Positions 1 to 8,344 of a DNA stretch of 64,000 bases are shown here, in pieces. This DNA is from Nitrospira sp. (GTDB lineage Bacteria; Nitrospirota; Nitrospiria; Nitrospirales; Nitrospiraceae): NCBI GenBank assembly GCA_020853775.1, contig JADYYH010000054.1, positions 1-64,000 on the forward strand, written 5' to 3'. Position 1 is the stretch's first letter, and the number at the start of each line of letters is the position of its first letter. Position numbers and translations under genes: made by a program. The notes below the pieces were generated by a model, which worked only from the letters and a program-made list of their open reading frames with translations, did not search any database and was not told the origin of the DNA.

Positions 1-67
1 GAAGCTGAGGGCCTGAGTAGGTACCCTCAAATTCTAACCATCCAACCGTCTGATTATCCGATGAATT

Positions 68-143
68 TGGAGCTGGCGAGAGGAATCGAACCCCCAACCG
101 GCGGTTTACAAAACCGCTGCTCTGCCAATTGAGCTACGCCAGC
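68..143 (-). tRNA. tRNA-Thr (anticodon TGT)
   Basis: Read on the minus strand, this 76-base segment folds as a tRNA. The acceptor stem GCTGGCG pairs with CGCCAGC, followed by discriminator T and an encoded CCA at 70-68. The D arm has AGCTCAATTGGCAGAGC. The anticodon stem GCGGT/ACCGC encloses the loop TTTGTAA, so the anticodon is TGT, which reads ACA threonine codons. The T arm contains GTTCGAT. It is the only RNA gene seen and is divergent from the flagellar regulatory genes. Confidence 0.95.
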
Positions 144-436
144 CCGCAAGATGAGCTATTGATAAAGACCGTGATTATCGAGCAGAGCAGGCACCCTACA
201 ATTCTTCTTCCTGCCTGTCAAGGTACGCCTAACCACCAAAGTCTGCACAATCTTACGGGGCGGTTTTGGTGCAAATTTCCCACAAGGCCTCACTTTTACT
301 TGAATAAAGTCTGAATTCCCAATAAGCTCAATGAACGCGTGTGTACGCCAAGATCCTCATGTTTTGTTCCTATCCATGATCATCTGGGACCAACCCATCT
401 CCCAGGTTTCGGTTTTCCAGAGAGGAGTCCTTCCTT
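144..436. other. intergenic region between tRNA-Thr and first regulator gene
   Basis: About 290 bases without a convincing gene. A short plus-strand reading frame at 129-314 overlaps the tRNA, has no ribosome binding site and no recognisable content, so it is not called. A 6-bp dyad, CTGGGA at 384-389 and TCCCAG at 400-405, lies about 30 bases before the regulator start and could be an operator, but this is weak. A ribosome binding site AGAGGAG at 421-427 serves the gene at 437. No clear sigma54 or sigma28 promoter was found here. Confidence 0.5.
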
Positions 437-1852
437 ATGAGCCAGTCACATATTCTCGTGATCGACGATGATCCAGCAGTTCGCCAACTGCTGGCGGAAA
501 CACTCACGAGTGAAGGCCATCAGGTCACGGTCATGTCGAGCGGGATGGACGGGGTGGAAGCGGTGAAGGATCAACCGGTGCACGTTGTGCTGACGGATCT
601 TCAAATGCCCGGGATCGATGGACTGGAAACGATCGACAGAATCTCAAAGATCGACTCCAAAGTGATTGCGATCGTCATGACGGGATACGGGACGGTTGAT
701 TATGCCGTGCGAGCGATGAAAGCCGGCGCGTTCGACTTCATCACCAAACCATTTGAGCCCGATACGGTTGCGGTCGTCGTGCGAAAGGCATTGGACGTCT
801 ACAAACTCAAACAGGAGAATCACCTGCTGCGAAAAGCGGTGCGAGATCAGTACCGCCTTGAGCATTTGGTGGGCACCAGCGCGCCGATGCGGATGGTGCT
901 GGATTTCGTCGAGAAGGTGGCTGACAGCGATAGTACCGTCTTGATCGAAGGGGAGAGCGGAACCGGTAAAGAATTGATCGCGCGCATGCTGCATTTTAAT
1001 AGTATGCGACGAGATCGCCCGCTCGTGCCGGTCAATTGTGGAGCGATTCCTGAAACGTTGCTGGAGTCGGAGCTGTTCGGCCATGAAAAGGGAGCGTTTA
1101 CCGGAGCTGCACACACACGACTCGGTCGATTTGAACTGGCTCATGGCGGCACCATCTTTTTAGATGAAGTCGGCGAAATGAGTTTGCCCTTGCAAGTGAA
1201 GCTGCTGCGGGTGTTGCAGGAGCGATCCTTCGAACGCGTGGGTGGAACCAGGACGATTAACGTGGATGTGCGCATTATTGCCGCCACCAATCAGGATTTG
1301 GCGCAAGCCGTACAGGAACGCCGATTCCGGCAGGACTTGTATTACCGCTTGCATGTCATTCCCATTCATATTCCTCCATTACGGGAACGTCGCAGCGATA
1401 TCCCGCTCCTCGTCAATCATTTTATCGCGCAATTCAATCAACTGCGCCGGACCGAGATTCTCGGCATGGAGCCTGATGCACTGGTTCGCATGACCGAAGA
1501 GGAATGGCCGGGAAATATCCGTGAACTTGAAAATATGATCGAGCGCCTCTGCGTGTTGAAGAAGCGGGGCATGATCACGTTAGCCGATCTTCCTGAGCGT
1601 TCGTTAAAAACGGCAGGTGGAAAGGCGGTAGAGGCCCCCGAGCAGTTTATCCGCTTCTCGGAAGATGGCATCAATTTGACGAAGGAGTTGGAGCATTACG
1701 AGAATCGTCTTATCGGGGAAGCGTTGCGCAAAGCCAACGGCATAACCAGTCGAGCCGCTCAGTTGCTACAGGTCAACCGCACGACGCTGGTCGAAAAACT
1801 AAAACGGAAAGGTTTTGATCCAAAAAGTCACGGGTATTCCATTCAAAACTGA
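437..1852 (+). CDS. sigma54-dependent response regulator, FleQ/FlrA-like HTH
   Basis: Cytoplasmic transcription activator of 471 residues that should open sigma54-RNA polymerase promoters. The receiver domain (about 5-120) has acidic residues D10-D12, phospho-acceptor D54, T82 and K104, so it looks phosphorylatable. The AAA+ domain (about 143-380) has Walker A GESGTGKE at 172-179, the sigma54-contact loop GAFTGA at 219-224 and Walker B FLDE at 241-244. The C-terminal Fis-type helix contains NRTTLVEKLKRKG, which resembles the recognition helix of FleQ/FlrA flagellar master regulators. Those proteins usually lack a working receiver, so this could be a FleQ-like or a general NtrC-type regulator. 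ATG is preceded by AGAGGAG. It probably regulates the flagellar operons downstream, together with the second activator at 5479. Confidence 0.93.
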   Translation: MSQSHILVIDDDPAVRQLLAETLTSEGHQVTVMSSGMDGVEAVKDQPVHVVLTDLQMPGIDGLETIDRISKIDSKVIAIVMTGYGTVDYAVRAMKAGAFDFITKPFEPDTVAVVVRKALDVYKLKQENHLLRKAVRDQYRLEHLVGTSAPMRMVLDFVEKVADSDSTVLIEGESGTGKELIARMLHFNSMRRDRPLVPVNCGAIPETLLESELFGHEKGAFTGAAHTRLGRFELAHGGTIFLDEVGEMSLPLQVKLLRVLQERSFERVGGTRTINVDVRIIAATNQDLAQAVQERRFRQDLYYRLHVIPIHIPPLRERRSDIPLLVNHFIAQFNQLRRTEILGMEPDALVRMTEEEWPGNIRELENMIERLCVLKKRGMITLADLPERSLKTAGGKAVEAPEQFIRFSEDGINLTKELEHYENRLIGEALRKANGITSRAAQLLQVNRTTLVEKLKRKGFDPKSHGYSIQN

Positions 1853-1996
1853 CGGACCTTCATGCCGTCTCTTGCCATGTCATTTTTTTGACCGGATCCC
1901 CATCCCCGGCGTTGGTGTTTCTGACACCCTTCTGATTGTTCCACGTCGCACTGTCTAAATCATCAAGCGATGCAGCGAGTTACTGGATTCCCATAG

Positions 1997-2012
1997 GGGC
2001 ACAGGACTTGCT
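1997..2012 (+). promoter_or_regulatory. sigma54 promoter candidate before the TPR gene
   Basis: The 16-mer GGGCACAGGACTTGCT matches the sigma54 consensus TGGCACGrNNNTTGCW at most positions, with GG at 1998-1999, exactly ten bases, then GC at 2010-2011. Transcription would start near 2023, almost on the GTG start codon at 2025. The message would then be nearly leaderless, or translation begins further in. It lies between two sigma54-activator genes, which supports it. Confidence 0.5.
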
Positions 2013-2024
2013 GATTCGCCGTCT

Positions 2025-4196
2025 GTGCGATTCTTATCCCCTACATCCCACTGTGCCGCTGCTTGGACAAGCTACTGTGTCAGTTGGCTTCTGCTCGTCG
2101 GAATAGGCACTGCCACAGGCGCGGGCGGGTTACCCACGATGCGACAAGAGTTGCCGGCTATGATGCCGGAGCCAGCGGAACTCGTGCGTGGAGTATTGCC
2201 CGATCCAGGACCTCGATTTGAGCGCCTGCCGGAAATCCCGGAATGGAAGCAGTTCGAACAAGGCATGGCCCTCTACCATCATGGGCAATACCTTGAGGCT
2301 CGCCTCCATTTCACCAACATGCTTCGCGATCGACGCGAGTCGCCGCTCAGATCATCCATCCAGGCGTTTCTCGCTGAAAGTACGCTTCAGAGTCACGACC
2401 CTGATATCCGCCCGCTCGACATCATCGATCAGTACAAAACACTGATGCGCGAAAATCCCCAATCGACGAACACCAAGCGGGCAGCTTGGCGCATCGGGGA
2501 TGTGTATCGCGTCGAAGGGTGGTTTCAGGAAGCCCAGATTGCCTACCAGCATGCACTCTCCCTCTCGGAAATCGACTCATTTGATGCCAACCGGGCCATG
2601 CTTGGCTTGGGTTATGTCCAGCGCGGATTTAAGAATTGGAAGGAAAGCACACAAGCGTTCGATCATGTGTTGAAACGCACCGTTGACCCCACGCTCCTGG
2701 TATCCGCCTCCCTGGGTAAAGCGCACAGCCTCTATCGATTGGGCCGGATGAGGGATGCCGATGCGCTCTACGAAAGTATCGCCAGCCGATGGTCGGCCGC
2801 GCTTCGAAGTGATGCCTTTGCGCTGCTGCGGTATGCCGATACTGCCGGGGAAGCCAAGCGGGGCCCGGTCATGCGAGAGCAGTTGCTGCATTTTTACAAT
2901 CTGTATCCAAACCGGCCTGAAACCCCGTTCGTCCTGACCTACCTTGCCGACAGTTATAAGGAAGCCGGCCGTTGGGCTGAGTCCAGTATTTTCTACGCAG
3001 CGTTATTGAGCCAATACCCCGAGGCTCCGATGGCTGCGACGGCCCGCCTTCGGTATGCGGATGTACAGGAACATCTGGATCCGGAGGGGGAGGAGATCAA
3101 TCTTCGACATACCATCTCGGCGCATCTCGCAAATATTCCACTGAAACCGGGTGAGATGCTCAGTCCTCGCCGGCTGTTCGAGCAGAGCGCCAAAGACTAT
3201 GACAGTTCAGTCGTCGGCAGCGAGGCGTTGTTTCACCTGGGAGAAACCTTGGAGAAGGCGGGCAAACCGGAAGACGCTCTCCGTGCCTATGAACAGGTCG
3301 TGCTACGCACTGGCAAGTTTGACAATGATCCCTGGCCGGAAAAAAGCGGCGCGCAGTTGGTGCGTTTCCTGCGCCCTCGCCTGGAAGCAGCCCTCAAGGC
3401 AGAAGATGATTTCGAGCTGATCAACCTCTTCCATCGACATGGCCCATTTGCCGACAAGTTGTACGCCGGTACGGAGCTGCTGCTCACAATCGCAGAAGCG
3501 CACCGCCGTTTGGGGTTTCCCGTAGAGTCGGCACGGCTGTTCCAGTCCTTGGTTCGTGATCCCAAAGCAGAGAAGGTGCATGAAACGGCGTTGATGGGAC
3601 TGGCCTACAGCTACATGGAACAAAAAGATATGCGGGCCGCGCGGGCGGTGTTTGAGCGGTACCGGCTCGAATTTCCGACCGGCCGGTTTTCAGGAGAGGC
3701 GTTACGAGGAATTCTGAATTCGTTTGAGGGCGAAGGGAACCTCGCGGCGCTGCTCAAGCTTGGCAAGCAATGGTTGACTCACAATCCGCGGCACCCTGAT
3801 CGGACGATGGTGCAACTGAAACTCGCGGCGGTGTTGGCGCAATCAAAGCAAGACGCGGAAGCGACAGCCATCTACGACGGCCTGATCAAAGCCCGTCAGG
3901 AACTTCCCGCCGCGGACCTGCTGCGGCATGCCGATGCGCTGGCTCGGCTGAAACGCCAGGCACTGGCACTGGCCATGTACAAGGAAGCGGTCGTCGCCGG
4001 GCTCGAGCCGGAGCAGGAGGCATGGGCTCAACTGCAGATGGTCCAGCTGGCTCGCGGAGTGAAGCGTGAGGATTTTGCCCGGAACGGGCTGCGCGCACTC
4101 AGTGTGAATCCCGACAGTCTCGTCCGCCGCATGGCGGCCATGCTGGACAATGAGTTGCCGGAACCGCCGGCCGAGAAACGGGAGAAAAAACCGTGA
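2025..4196 (+). CDS. secreted TPR-repeat protein
   Basis: A 723-residue protein of unknown specific function built mainly of tetratricopeptide-like helical repeats from about residue 75 to 690, for example the segments near 75-110, 160-200 and 300-345. The N-terminus carries a hydrophobic stretch (about residues 16-33, ending ATGAGG) that looks like a Sec signal peptide, so it is probably periplasmic. The first codon is GTG and has no clear Shine-Dalgarno sequence; a sigma54 site ends only 13 bases upstream. The next in-frame ATG (2139) would remove the signal peptide, so GTG is preferred. The stop overlaps the GTG of the sensor kinase gene (GTGA), showing translational coupling. Its position inside a two-component operon suggests a scaffold or sensory role in flagellar assembly, which is inferred only. 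Confidence 0.8.
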   Translation: MRFLSPTSHCAAAWTSYCVSWLLLVGIGTATGAGGLPTMRQELPAMMPEPAELVRGVLPDPGPRFERLPEIPEWKQFEQGMALYHHGQYLEARLHFTNMLRDRRESPLRSSIQAFLAESTLQSHDPDIRPLDIIDQYKTLMRENPQSTNTKRAAWRIGDVYRVEGWFQEAQIAYQHALSLSEIDSFDANRAMLGLGYVQRGFKNWKESTQAFDHVLKRTVDPTLLVSASLGKAHSLYRLGRMRDADALYESIASRWSAALRSDAFALLRYADTAGEAKRGPVMREQLLHFYNLYPNRPETPFVLTYLADSYKEAGRWAESSIFYAALLSQYPEAPMAATARLRYADVQEHLDPEGEEINLRHTISAHLANIPLKPGEMLSPRRLFEQSAKDYDSSVVGSEALFHLGETLEKAGKPEDALRAYEQVVLRTGKFDNDPWPEKSGAQLVRFLRPRLEAALKAEDDFELINLFHRHGPFADKLYAGTELLLTIAEAHRRLGFPVESARLFQSLVRDPKAEKVHETALMGLAYSYMEQKDMRAARAVFERYRLEFPTGRFSGEALRGILNSFEGEGNLAALLKLGKQWLTHNPRHPDRTMVQLKLAAVLAQSKQDAEATAIYDGLIKARQELPAADLLRHADALARLKRQALALAMYKEAVVAGLEPEQEAWAQLQMVQLARGVKREDFARNGLRALSVNPDSLVRRMAAMLDNELPEPPAEKREKKP

Positions 4197-5482
4197 TCAG
4201 GCAGGAGGGCGACGCCACCAACAATGACCTGCTGACGCGCGCGTTTCGCGATTTTGATCAGGCTGCCACCGTCTTGCAGCAGTCGTATGACGCATTAACG
4301 ACGCGCCTGCAGCAGATGGATCTCGAACTCGCGCAAACGAATGCCAGTCTCCGCGAGCATCTCCGTGAAACCGAAGAAATGCGCGCGCATGTGACGGCCG
4401 TCTTGGAATCCTTGGACACCGGCGTCATCGTCGCCGATTCAGAGGATGTGGTGGTGCGATGCAATCATTCCACGGAGCAACTGCTGGGCGTCCCGCAGGC
4501 GCAATTGCGAGGGCGCCATGTGGGCGAGGTGTTAGCAGAGATCCGTAAGGACCATGGAGAGTACCCGCTCGTGCTTCCCAGCGGCGTCACTATTGCCTTG
4601 TCACAAACGGACTTGACCGACGAGTCGGGCCACCTGATCGGGAAACTCGTCCTGATCCACGATGTCACGCGCATTCGCCAGCTTGAAGACCGGTTGCAAC
4701 GGCGCAATCGGTTGGAAGCCATGGGGCAGATGGTGGGCAGCATTGCCCATGAAATTCGAAATCCCTTGGGCAGTGTCGAATTGTTTGCCTCCATGTTGCG
4801 TAAGGATCTTCGCGACCAGCCTCAACTGCGGAGTTATGCGGAACATATCTCCATGGCGGTTCAATCCATGGATCAGCTGCTCTCCAATCTGCTTGTGTAT
4901 ACCAGGCCGGACTGTTCGCGACTGGGATGGCATCACACGGAATTGCTGATACGCGACGTTCTCACACTGGCCAGTCACGCCATTCCACCGGATTCTGTTG
5001 AGGTCCGGTGCCAGGTGCATCCGCTGGTCCCTCAGCTCTGGTGTGATGGCCCGAAAATGAAGCAGGTCCTCTTAAATTTGGTCTTGAATGCGGTTCAGGC
5101 CATGCCTAAAGGCGGAACGCTTACCCTTACGGCCTGTCCTGCTCCCCCCGAAATCCAGGAATCGCCGGCAGTCCACCTCAGAGTGAGCGACACCGGGACG
5201 GGTATTCCCGCCGAATTGCAGTCGAGGGTATTTGATCCGTTTTTCACCACAAAAGATCAGGGGACCGGTTTAGGCCTCGCCATCGTGCACGCAGTGGTCG
5301 AAGCCCATCACGGTCGAATTGATGTCGAAAGCTATCACGGGCAGGGCACCTCGTTTCTCATCACGCTGCCGCGAGGCCCCATGCAGACGCCTTCGACGCC
5401 TGCTCCGCTTGCCACCGTGTCCAGCCGTTCGGAGAGTGCACATCAGATTACGGGCATCACAGAAGAAAAGAGGTACGAATGA
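4193..5482 (+). CDS. PAS-domain sensor histidine kinase, FlrB/FleS-like
   Basis: Soluble histidine kinase of 429 residues without membrane segments, as in the FlrB/FleS/NtrB group. Order: an N-terminal coiled coil (about 20-68), a PAS domain (about 65-165), a dimerisation/phospho-acceptor domain with IAHEIRNPLG and H186, then a HATPase domain with an N box near 295-305, DTGTGIP at 333-339 and GTGLGLAI at 357-364. It starts at GTG overlapping the TPR gene stop and ends in an ATGA overlap with the regulator gene at 5479, so kinase and regulator are co-translated partners. By analogy with FlrBC/FleSR, it should phosphorylate that regulator to turn on hook and basal-body genes; the signal it senses is not visible. 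It may also serve the receiver-FliH fusion at 10909. Confidence 0.92.
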   Translation: MIRQEGDATNNDLLTRAFRDFDQAATVLQQSYDALTTRLQQMDLELAQTNASLREHLRETEEMRAHVTAVLESLDTGVIVADSEDVVVRCNHSTEQLLGVPQAQLRGRHVGEVLAEIRKDHGEYPLVLPSGVTIALSQTDLTDESGHLIGKLVLIHDVTRIRQLEDRLQRRNRLEAMGQMVGSIAHEIRNPLGSVELFASMLRKDLRDQPQLRSYAEHISMAVQSMDQLLSNLLVYTRPDCSRLGWHHTELLIRDVLTLASHAIPPDSVEVRCQVHPLVPQLWCDGPKMKQVLLNLVLNAVQAMPKGGTLTLTACPAPPEIQESPAVHLRVSDTGTGIPAELQSRVFDPFFTTKDQGTGLGLAIVHAVVEAHHGRIDVESYHGQGTSFLITLPRGPMQTPSTPAPLATVSSRSESAHQITGITEEKRYE

Positions 5483-6897
5483 GCGCGCAACCAGCCTTAC
5501 AAGGACCATCAGCCGCTGCCGAAGAGGCCCGAATGGTCTTGATCGTTGATGACGAACCCTCGATGCGGACGGCGTTGTCGGAAACGGTGCGTCGCATGGG
5601 CTATCAGGTGCGGAGTGCCATCGACGGGGCGGATGCCATCGAGCAGGTGGAGCGGTTGAAACCCTGGTTGGTGGTGACCGACTTGAAAATGCCGCGCCTG
5701 AACGGGCTCGAACTTGTCAAAGCGCTCAAACAGAAAGCGCCCCACACCTTCATCATTCTCATGACTGCGTACGGGACTGTCGAAACTGCCGTGGAAGCCA
5801 TGAAATATGGCGCGAATGATTACATTTTAAAACCCTTCTCCACCGACCTCGTCGAGCGGGTGATCCTCAACCTGCACGCCAGTACGGAGCCGGATGAGCA
5901 GGATGCTCCTGCAGCGCTGGAAGCGCGCGCGATCTTGACGCAAGACCCGGGCATGATCCGCCTGCTCACAACTCTCGAGGGTGTCGCGGCCAGCCAAGCC
6001 ACGGTACTGATCAGCGGCGAAAGCGGTACGGGCAAAGAGTTATTAGCGCGCTACATTCATGCGAGGAGTCCTCGCGCCCATCGCCCCTTTGTGGCACTCA
6101 ATTGCGCGGCGCTTCCGGACAGTTTGCTGGAGAGCGAGTTATTCGGTCATGAGCGCGGCGCGTTTACCGGGGCGATTCAGAAAAAGTTGGGCAAGTTTGA
6201 AATGGCCCATACCGGCACGTTGTTTCTGGATGAAATCAGCGAAATGAATTTGGGCCTGCAATCGAAATTGTTGCGGGTACTGCAAGAACGGGAGGTCGAT
6301 CGCATCGGAGGGCGCGAACCGGTCCCGGTCAATATCCGTGTGATCGCGACGACGAATCGCTCGCTGTACCATGAGGTGACACAAGGGCGCTTCCGGGAAG
6401 ATTTGTTTTACCGCTTGAATGTCTTTCCCGTGACAGTGCCGCCGCTCCGTGAACGACCGGGTGACATTCCGCTCCTTGCACGACATTTTCTGCGTTCTTC
6501 GGCGCAGCGCAACGGGCTGACCGTGCCGACGCTGTCCGAGCGCGCCATCGCCGATCTCCAACAGCGGGCATGGAAGGGAAACGTCCGCGAGCTCGAAAAT
6601 GTCATGGAACGCGCCATTTTAGTGACAACCGGAAACGCGGTTGACGTCGATCACCTGATGCCGGGGGACGGAACGGTCCCCATCCAGCCGATCGAAACCG
6701 TGGAAACGCTCGTGGCCCCGTCTGCGCACGGGTCGCTGTGGGAAATGGAACGGGACCTGATCTTCAAGACCCTGGCGCGAGTGAAAGACAATCGTACTCA
6801 TGCCGCCAAGGAGTTAGGCATTAGTATTCGCACGCTGCGCAATAAATTACGGGAATATCGTGATCTGGGGTATCAGGTCGAGGCGGAAAAGTCCTGA
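5479..6897 (+). CDS. sigma54-dependent response regulator, FlrC/FleR-like
   Basis: A 472-residue NtrC-type activator. The receiver has D24-D25, phospho-acceptor D68, T96 and K118. The AAA+ domain has Walker A GESGTGKE at 180-187, GAFTGA at 227-232 and Walker B FLDE with D251-E252. The Fis-type helix-turn-helix near the C-terminus contains THAAKELGISIRTLRNKLRE. Gene order kinase-regulator directly before flgB matches FlrB-FlrC and FleS-FleR operons. Start by ATGA overlap with the kinase gene. Its likely targets are the sigma54 sites seen before flgB, fliK, fliL and flgF. It differs from the activator at 437 in the DNA-recognition helix, so the two probably bind different operators. Confidence 0.94.
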   Translation: MSAQPALQGPSAAAEEARMVLIVDDEPSMRTALSETVRRMGYQVRSAIDGADAIEQVERLKPWLVVTDLKMPRLNGLELVKALKQKAPHTFIILMTAYGTVETAVEAMKYGANDYILKPFSTDLVERVILNLHASTEPDEQDAPAALEARAILTQDPGMIRLLTTLEGVAASQATVLISGESGTGKELLARYIHARSPRAHRPFVALNCAALPDSLLESELFGHERGAFTGAIQKKLGKFEMAHTGTLFLDEISEMNLGLQSKLLRVLQEREVDRIGGREPVPVNIRVIATTNRSLYHEVTQGRFREDLFYRLNVFPVTVPPLRERPGDIPLLARHFLRSSAQRNGLTVPTLSERAIADLQQRAWKGNVRELENVMERAILVTTGNAVDVDHLMPGDGTVPIQPIETVETLVAPSAHGSLWEMERDLIFKTLARVKDNRTHAAKELGISIRTLRNKLREYRDLGYQVEAEKS

Positions 6898-7013
6898 AGC
6901 CGCTCGCTCGCTGCTGGGCAAAAAGTTCCCCCTGGGTCGTATTTGCCTGGTGACGCCAGAACGAAGATTGGCAAACAGATGCGGGAGATGCCAGGGAACT
7001 CCCGATCCGTACG

Positions 7014-7029
7014 GGGTATATAGCTTGCA
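7014..7029 (+). promoter_or_regulatory. sigma54 promoter candidate for the flgB operon
   Basis: GGGTATATAGCTTGCA has GG at 7015-7016, ten bases, then GC at 7027-7028, with a perfect -12 element (TTGCA) and a weaker -24 element. A start near 7040 would give a 25-base leader containing the ribosome binding site ACGGAG at 7051-7056 before the ATG at 7065. It sits directly after the FlrC-like activator gene. Confidence 0.5.
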
Positions 7030-7064
7030 CCGTCGAGGACCGAACTTTCTACGGAGTGTGGACC

Positions 7065-7472
7065 ATGACAATTTTTGACAGGACCATGCAGCTGCTCGAA
7101 CGTTCATTGGATCTGCGTGGAGCCCGCCAGCAGGTCATCGCCGCGAATATTGCCAACGAAGAAACGCCAAAGTACCGCGCCACCGACTTGAACTTCGGGC
7201 AAGCGCTGGCAAATGCCCAGCAGGGCAAACTGCCGATCACCTTGGTGTCAACCCATCAGCACCACATCGGCCCGAAGGGCAGTGGGTTTCAACGAGTGCA
7301 AGGGCGCATTGAAGAGGTTCCGGCCGGCGATCTGCCGCTGGATGCCAATTCGGTCAACATCGAATTGGAAATGGCCAAGATGTCGGACAACGCGCAGCAG
7401 TACAACACGTCGGCCGCCATCATCAGCATGAAATTCAAAGGCCTCCTCAATGCGATTCGTGAAGGACGGTAA
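7065..7472 (+). CDS. flgB: flagellar proximal rod protein FlgB
   Basis: Rod subunit of 135 residues; it forms part of the proximal rod between MS ring and distal rod and is exported by the flagellar type III system. The N-terminal region has the rod/hook motif AANIANEETPKYRATDLNF, and the C-terminal helix with NAQQYNTSAAIISMKFKGLL is typical. ATG at 7065 is preferred over an upstream in-frame GTG at 7056 because the Shine-Dalgarno sequence ACGGAG (7051-7056) would overlap that GTG. First gene of the basal-body operon, followed by flgC and fliE. Probably transcribed from the sigma54 site at 7014. Confidence 0.95.
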   Translation: MTIFDRTMQLLERSLDLRGARQQVIAANIANEETPKYRATDLNFGQALANAQQGKLPITLVSTHQHHIGPKGSGFQRVQGRIEEVPAGDLPLDANSVNIELEMAKMSDNAQQYNTSAAIISMKFKGLLNAIREGR

Positions 7473-7533
7473 CTCTTCGACGAGACAGTGATGCGATTTC
7501 TCGGATCACGAGCCAACCATAAAGAGGTGTGTG

Positions 7534-7983
7534 ATGGATTTATCCGATAGTCTCGCCGTCTCCGTATCGGCGCTCGATGCGCACCGACATCGGTTGAATG
7601 TGATTGCCAGCAACCTGGCGAACGCCCAATCGACTAAAACCAGCAGCGGGGGACCGTATCGTCGCCGCGATGTCGTGTTTCAGGCGGCGCCCGTGTCGTC
7701 AGCATTTCAGAAAGCGTTTACACAGGTCTCCAAAGGGGCCGGCCGGCATGCCTTGGACGGAGTGAAAGTCGCCCGGGTCATCGAGGATCAAAAACCGGGG
7801 CAGACCGTGTACGACCCGCGGCATCCAGATGCCGACAAAAAGGGATTCGTCACCATGCCGAACGTGAACGTGATGGAAGAAATGGTCAATATGATCGGCG
7901 CGTCTCGAGCCTATGAGGCCAATGTGCAAGCCGTCAATGCGACCCGCACCATGTGGAATCGCGCTCTGGAAATCGGGAGGTAA
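7534..7983 (+). CDS. flgC: flagellar proximal rod protein FlgC
   Basis: A 149-residue rod protein. It has the N-terminal motif RLNVIASNLANAQSTKTSSG and the C-terminal conserved segment NVMEEMVNMIGASRAYEANV, both diagnostic of FlgC. Two adjacent start codons, GTG 7531 and ATG 7534, follow AGAGGTG at 7523-7529; ATG is used here. The gene lies 60 bases after flgB and its stop is five bases before the fliE ATG, so the three form one transcription unit for the rod and the MS-ring-rod junction. Length is normal for the family. Confidence 0.95.
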   Translation: MDLSDSLAVSVSALDAHRHRLNVIASNLANAQSTKTSSGGPYRRRDVVFQAAPVSSAFQKAFTQVSKGAGRHALDGVKVARVIEDQKPGQTVYDPRHPDADKKGFVTMPNVNVMEEMVNMIGASRAYEANVQAVNATRTMWNRALEIGR

Positions 7984-7985
7984 TC

Positions 7986-8297
7986 ATGTCCGATCTGCAC
8001 ATCGCGGGCGCCAATCTTATCAAGCCGATCGATACGCCCGGACTTCAACAAGCTGGACAGACCGGCGAGGCCGGCGGCGCGAACTTTTTAGGCTCATTGA
8101 AAGAGGCCATCGGACATATCAACGACGCGCAAACAGGGGCCAGCCAGGCCGTGGAGTCCTTGGTGACCGGCCAAAACACCAACATTCACCAAACGATGGT
8201 GGCGTTGCAACAGGCTGACGCTTCGTTCCAGCTCATGATGCAGGTGCGAAATAAACTCGTGACGGCGTACGAAGAAATCCAACGCATGCAGATTTAG
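7986..8297 (+). CDS. fliE: MS-ring/rod junction protein FliE
   Basis: A small protein of 103 residues linking the MS ring to the proximal rod, one of the first type III substrates. The C-terminal half carries the family pattern with IHQTMVALQQADASFQLMMQ and VRNKLVTAYEEIQRMQI. The ATG at 7986 follows a GGGAGG ribosome binding site at about 7975-7980 inside the end of flgC; a longer frame starting inside flgC at 7953 is not needed. Located between flgC and fliF, the usual order. Confidence 0.95.
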   Translation: MSDLHIAGANLIKPIDTPGLQQAGQTGEAGGANFLGSLKEAIGHINDAQTGASQAVESLVTGQNTNIHQTMVALQQADASFQLMMQVRNKLVTAYEEIQRMQI

Positions 8298-8344
8298 CGA
8301 TCGGTCTCCCGCGCGGACATCACGCATAAAGGATTTCACAGCAC

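Noticed and set aside
6980-7000. TGGCAAACAGATGC before flgB as a sigma54 site
   Set aside because: Only nine bases separate GG and GC; the site at 7014 has the right spacing.
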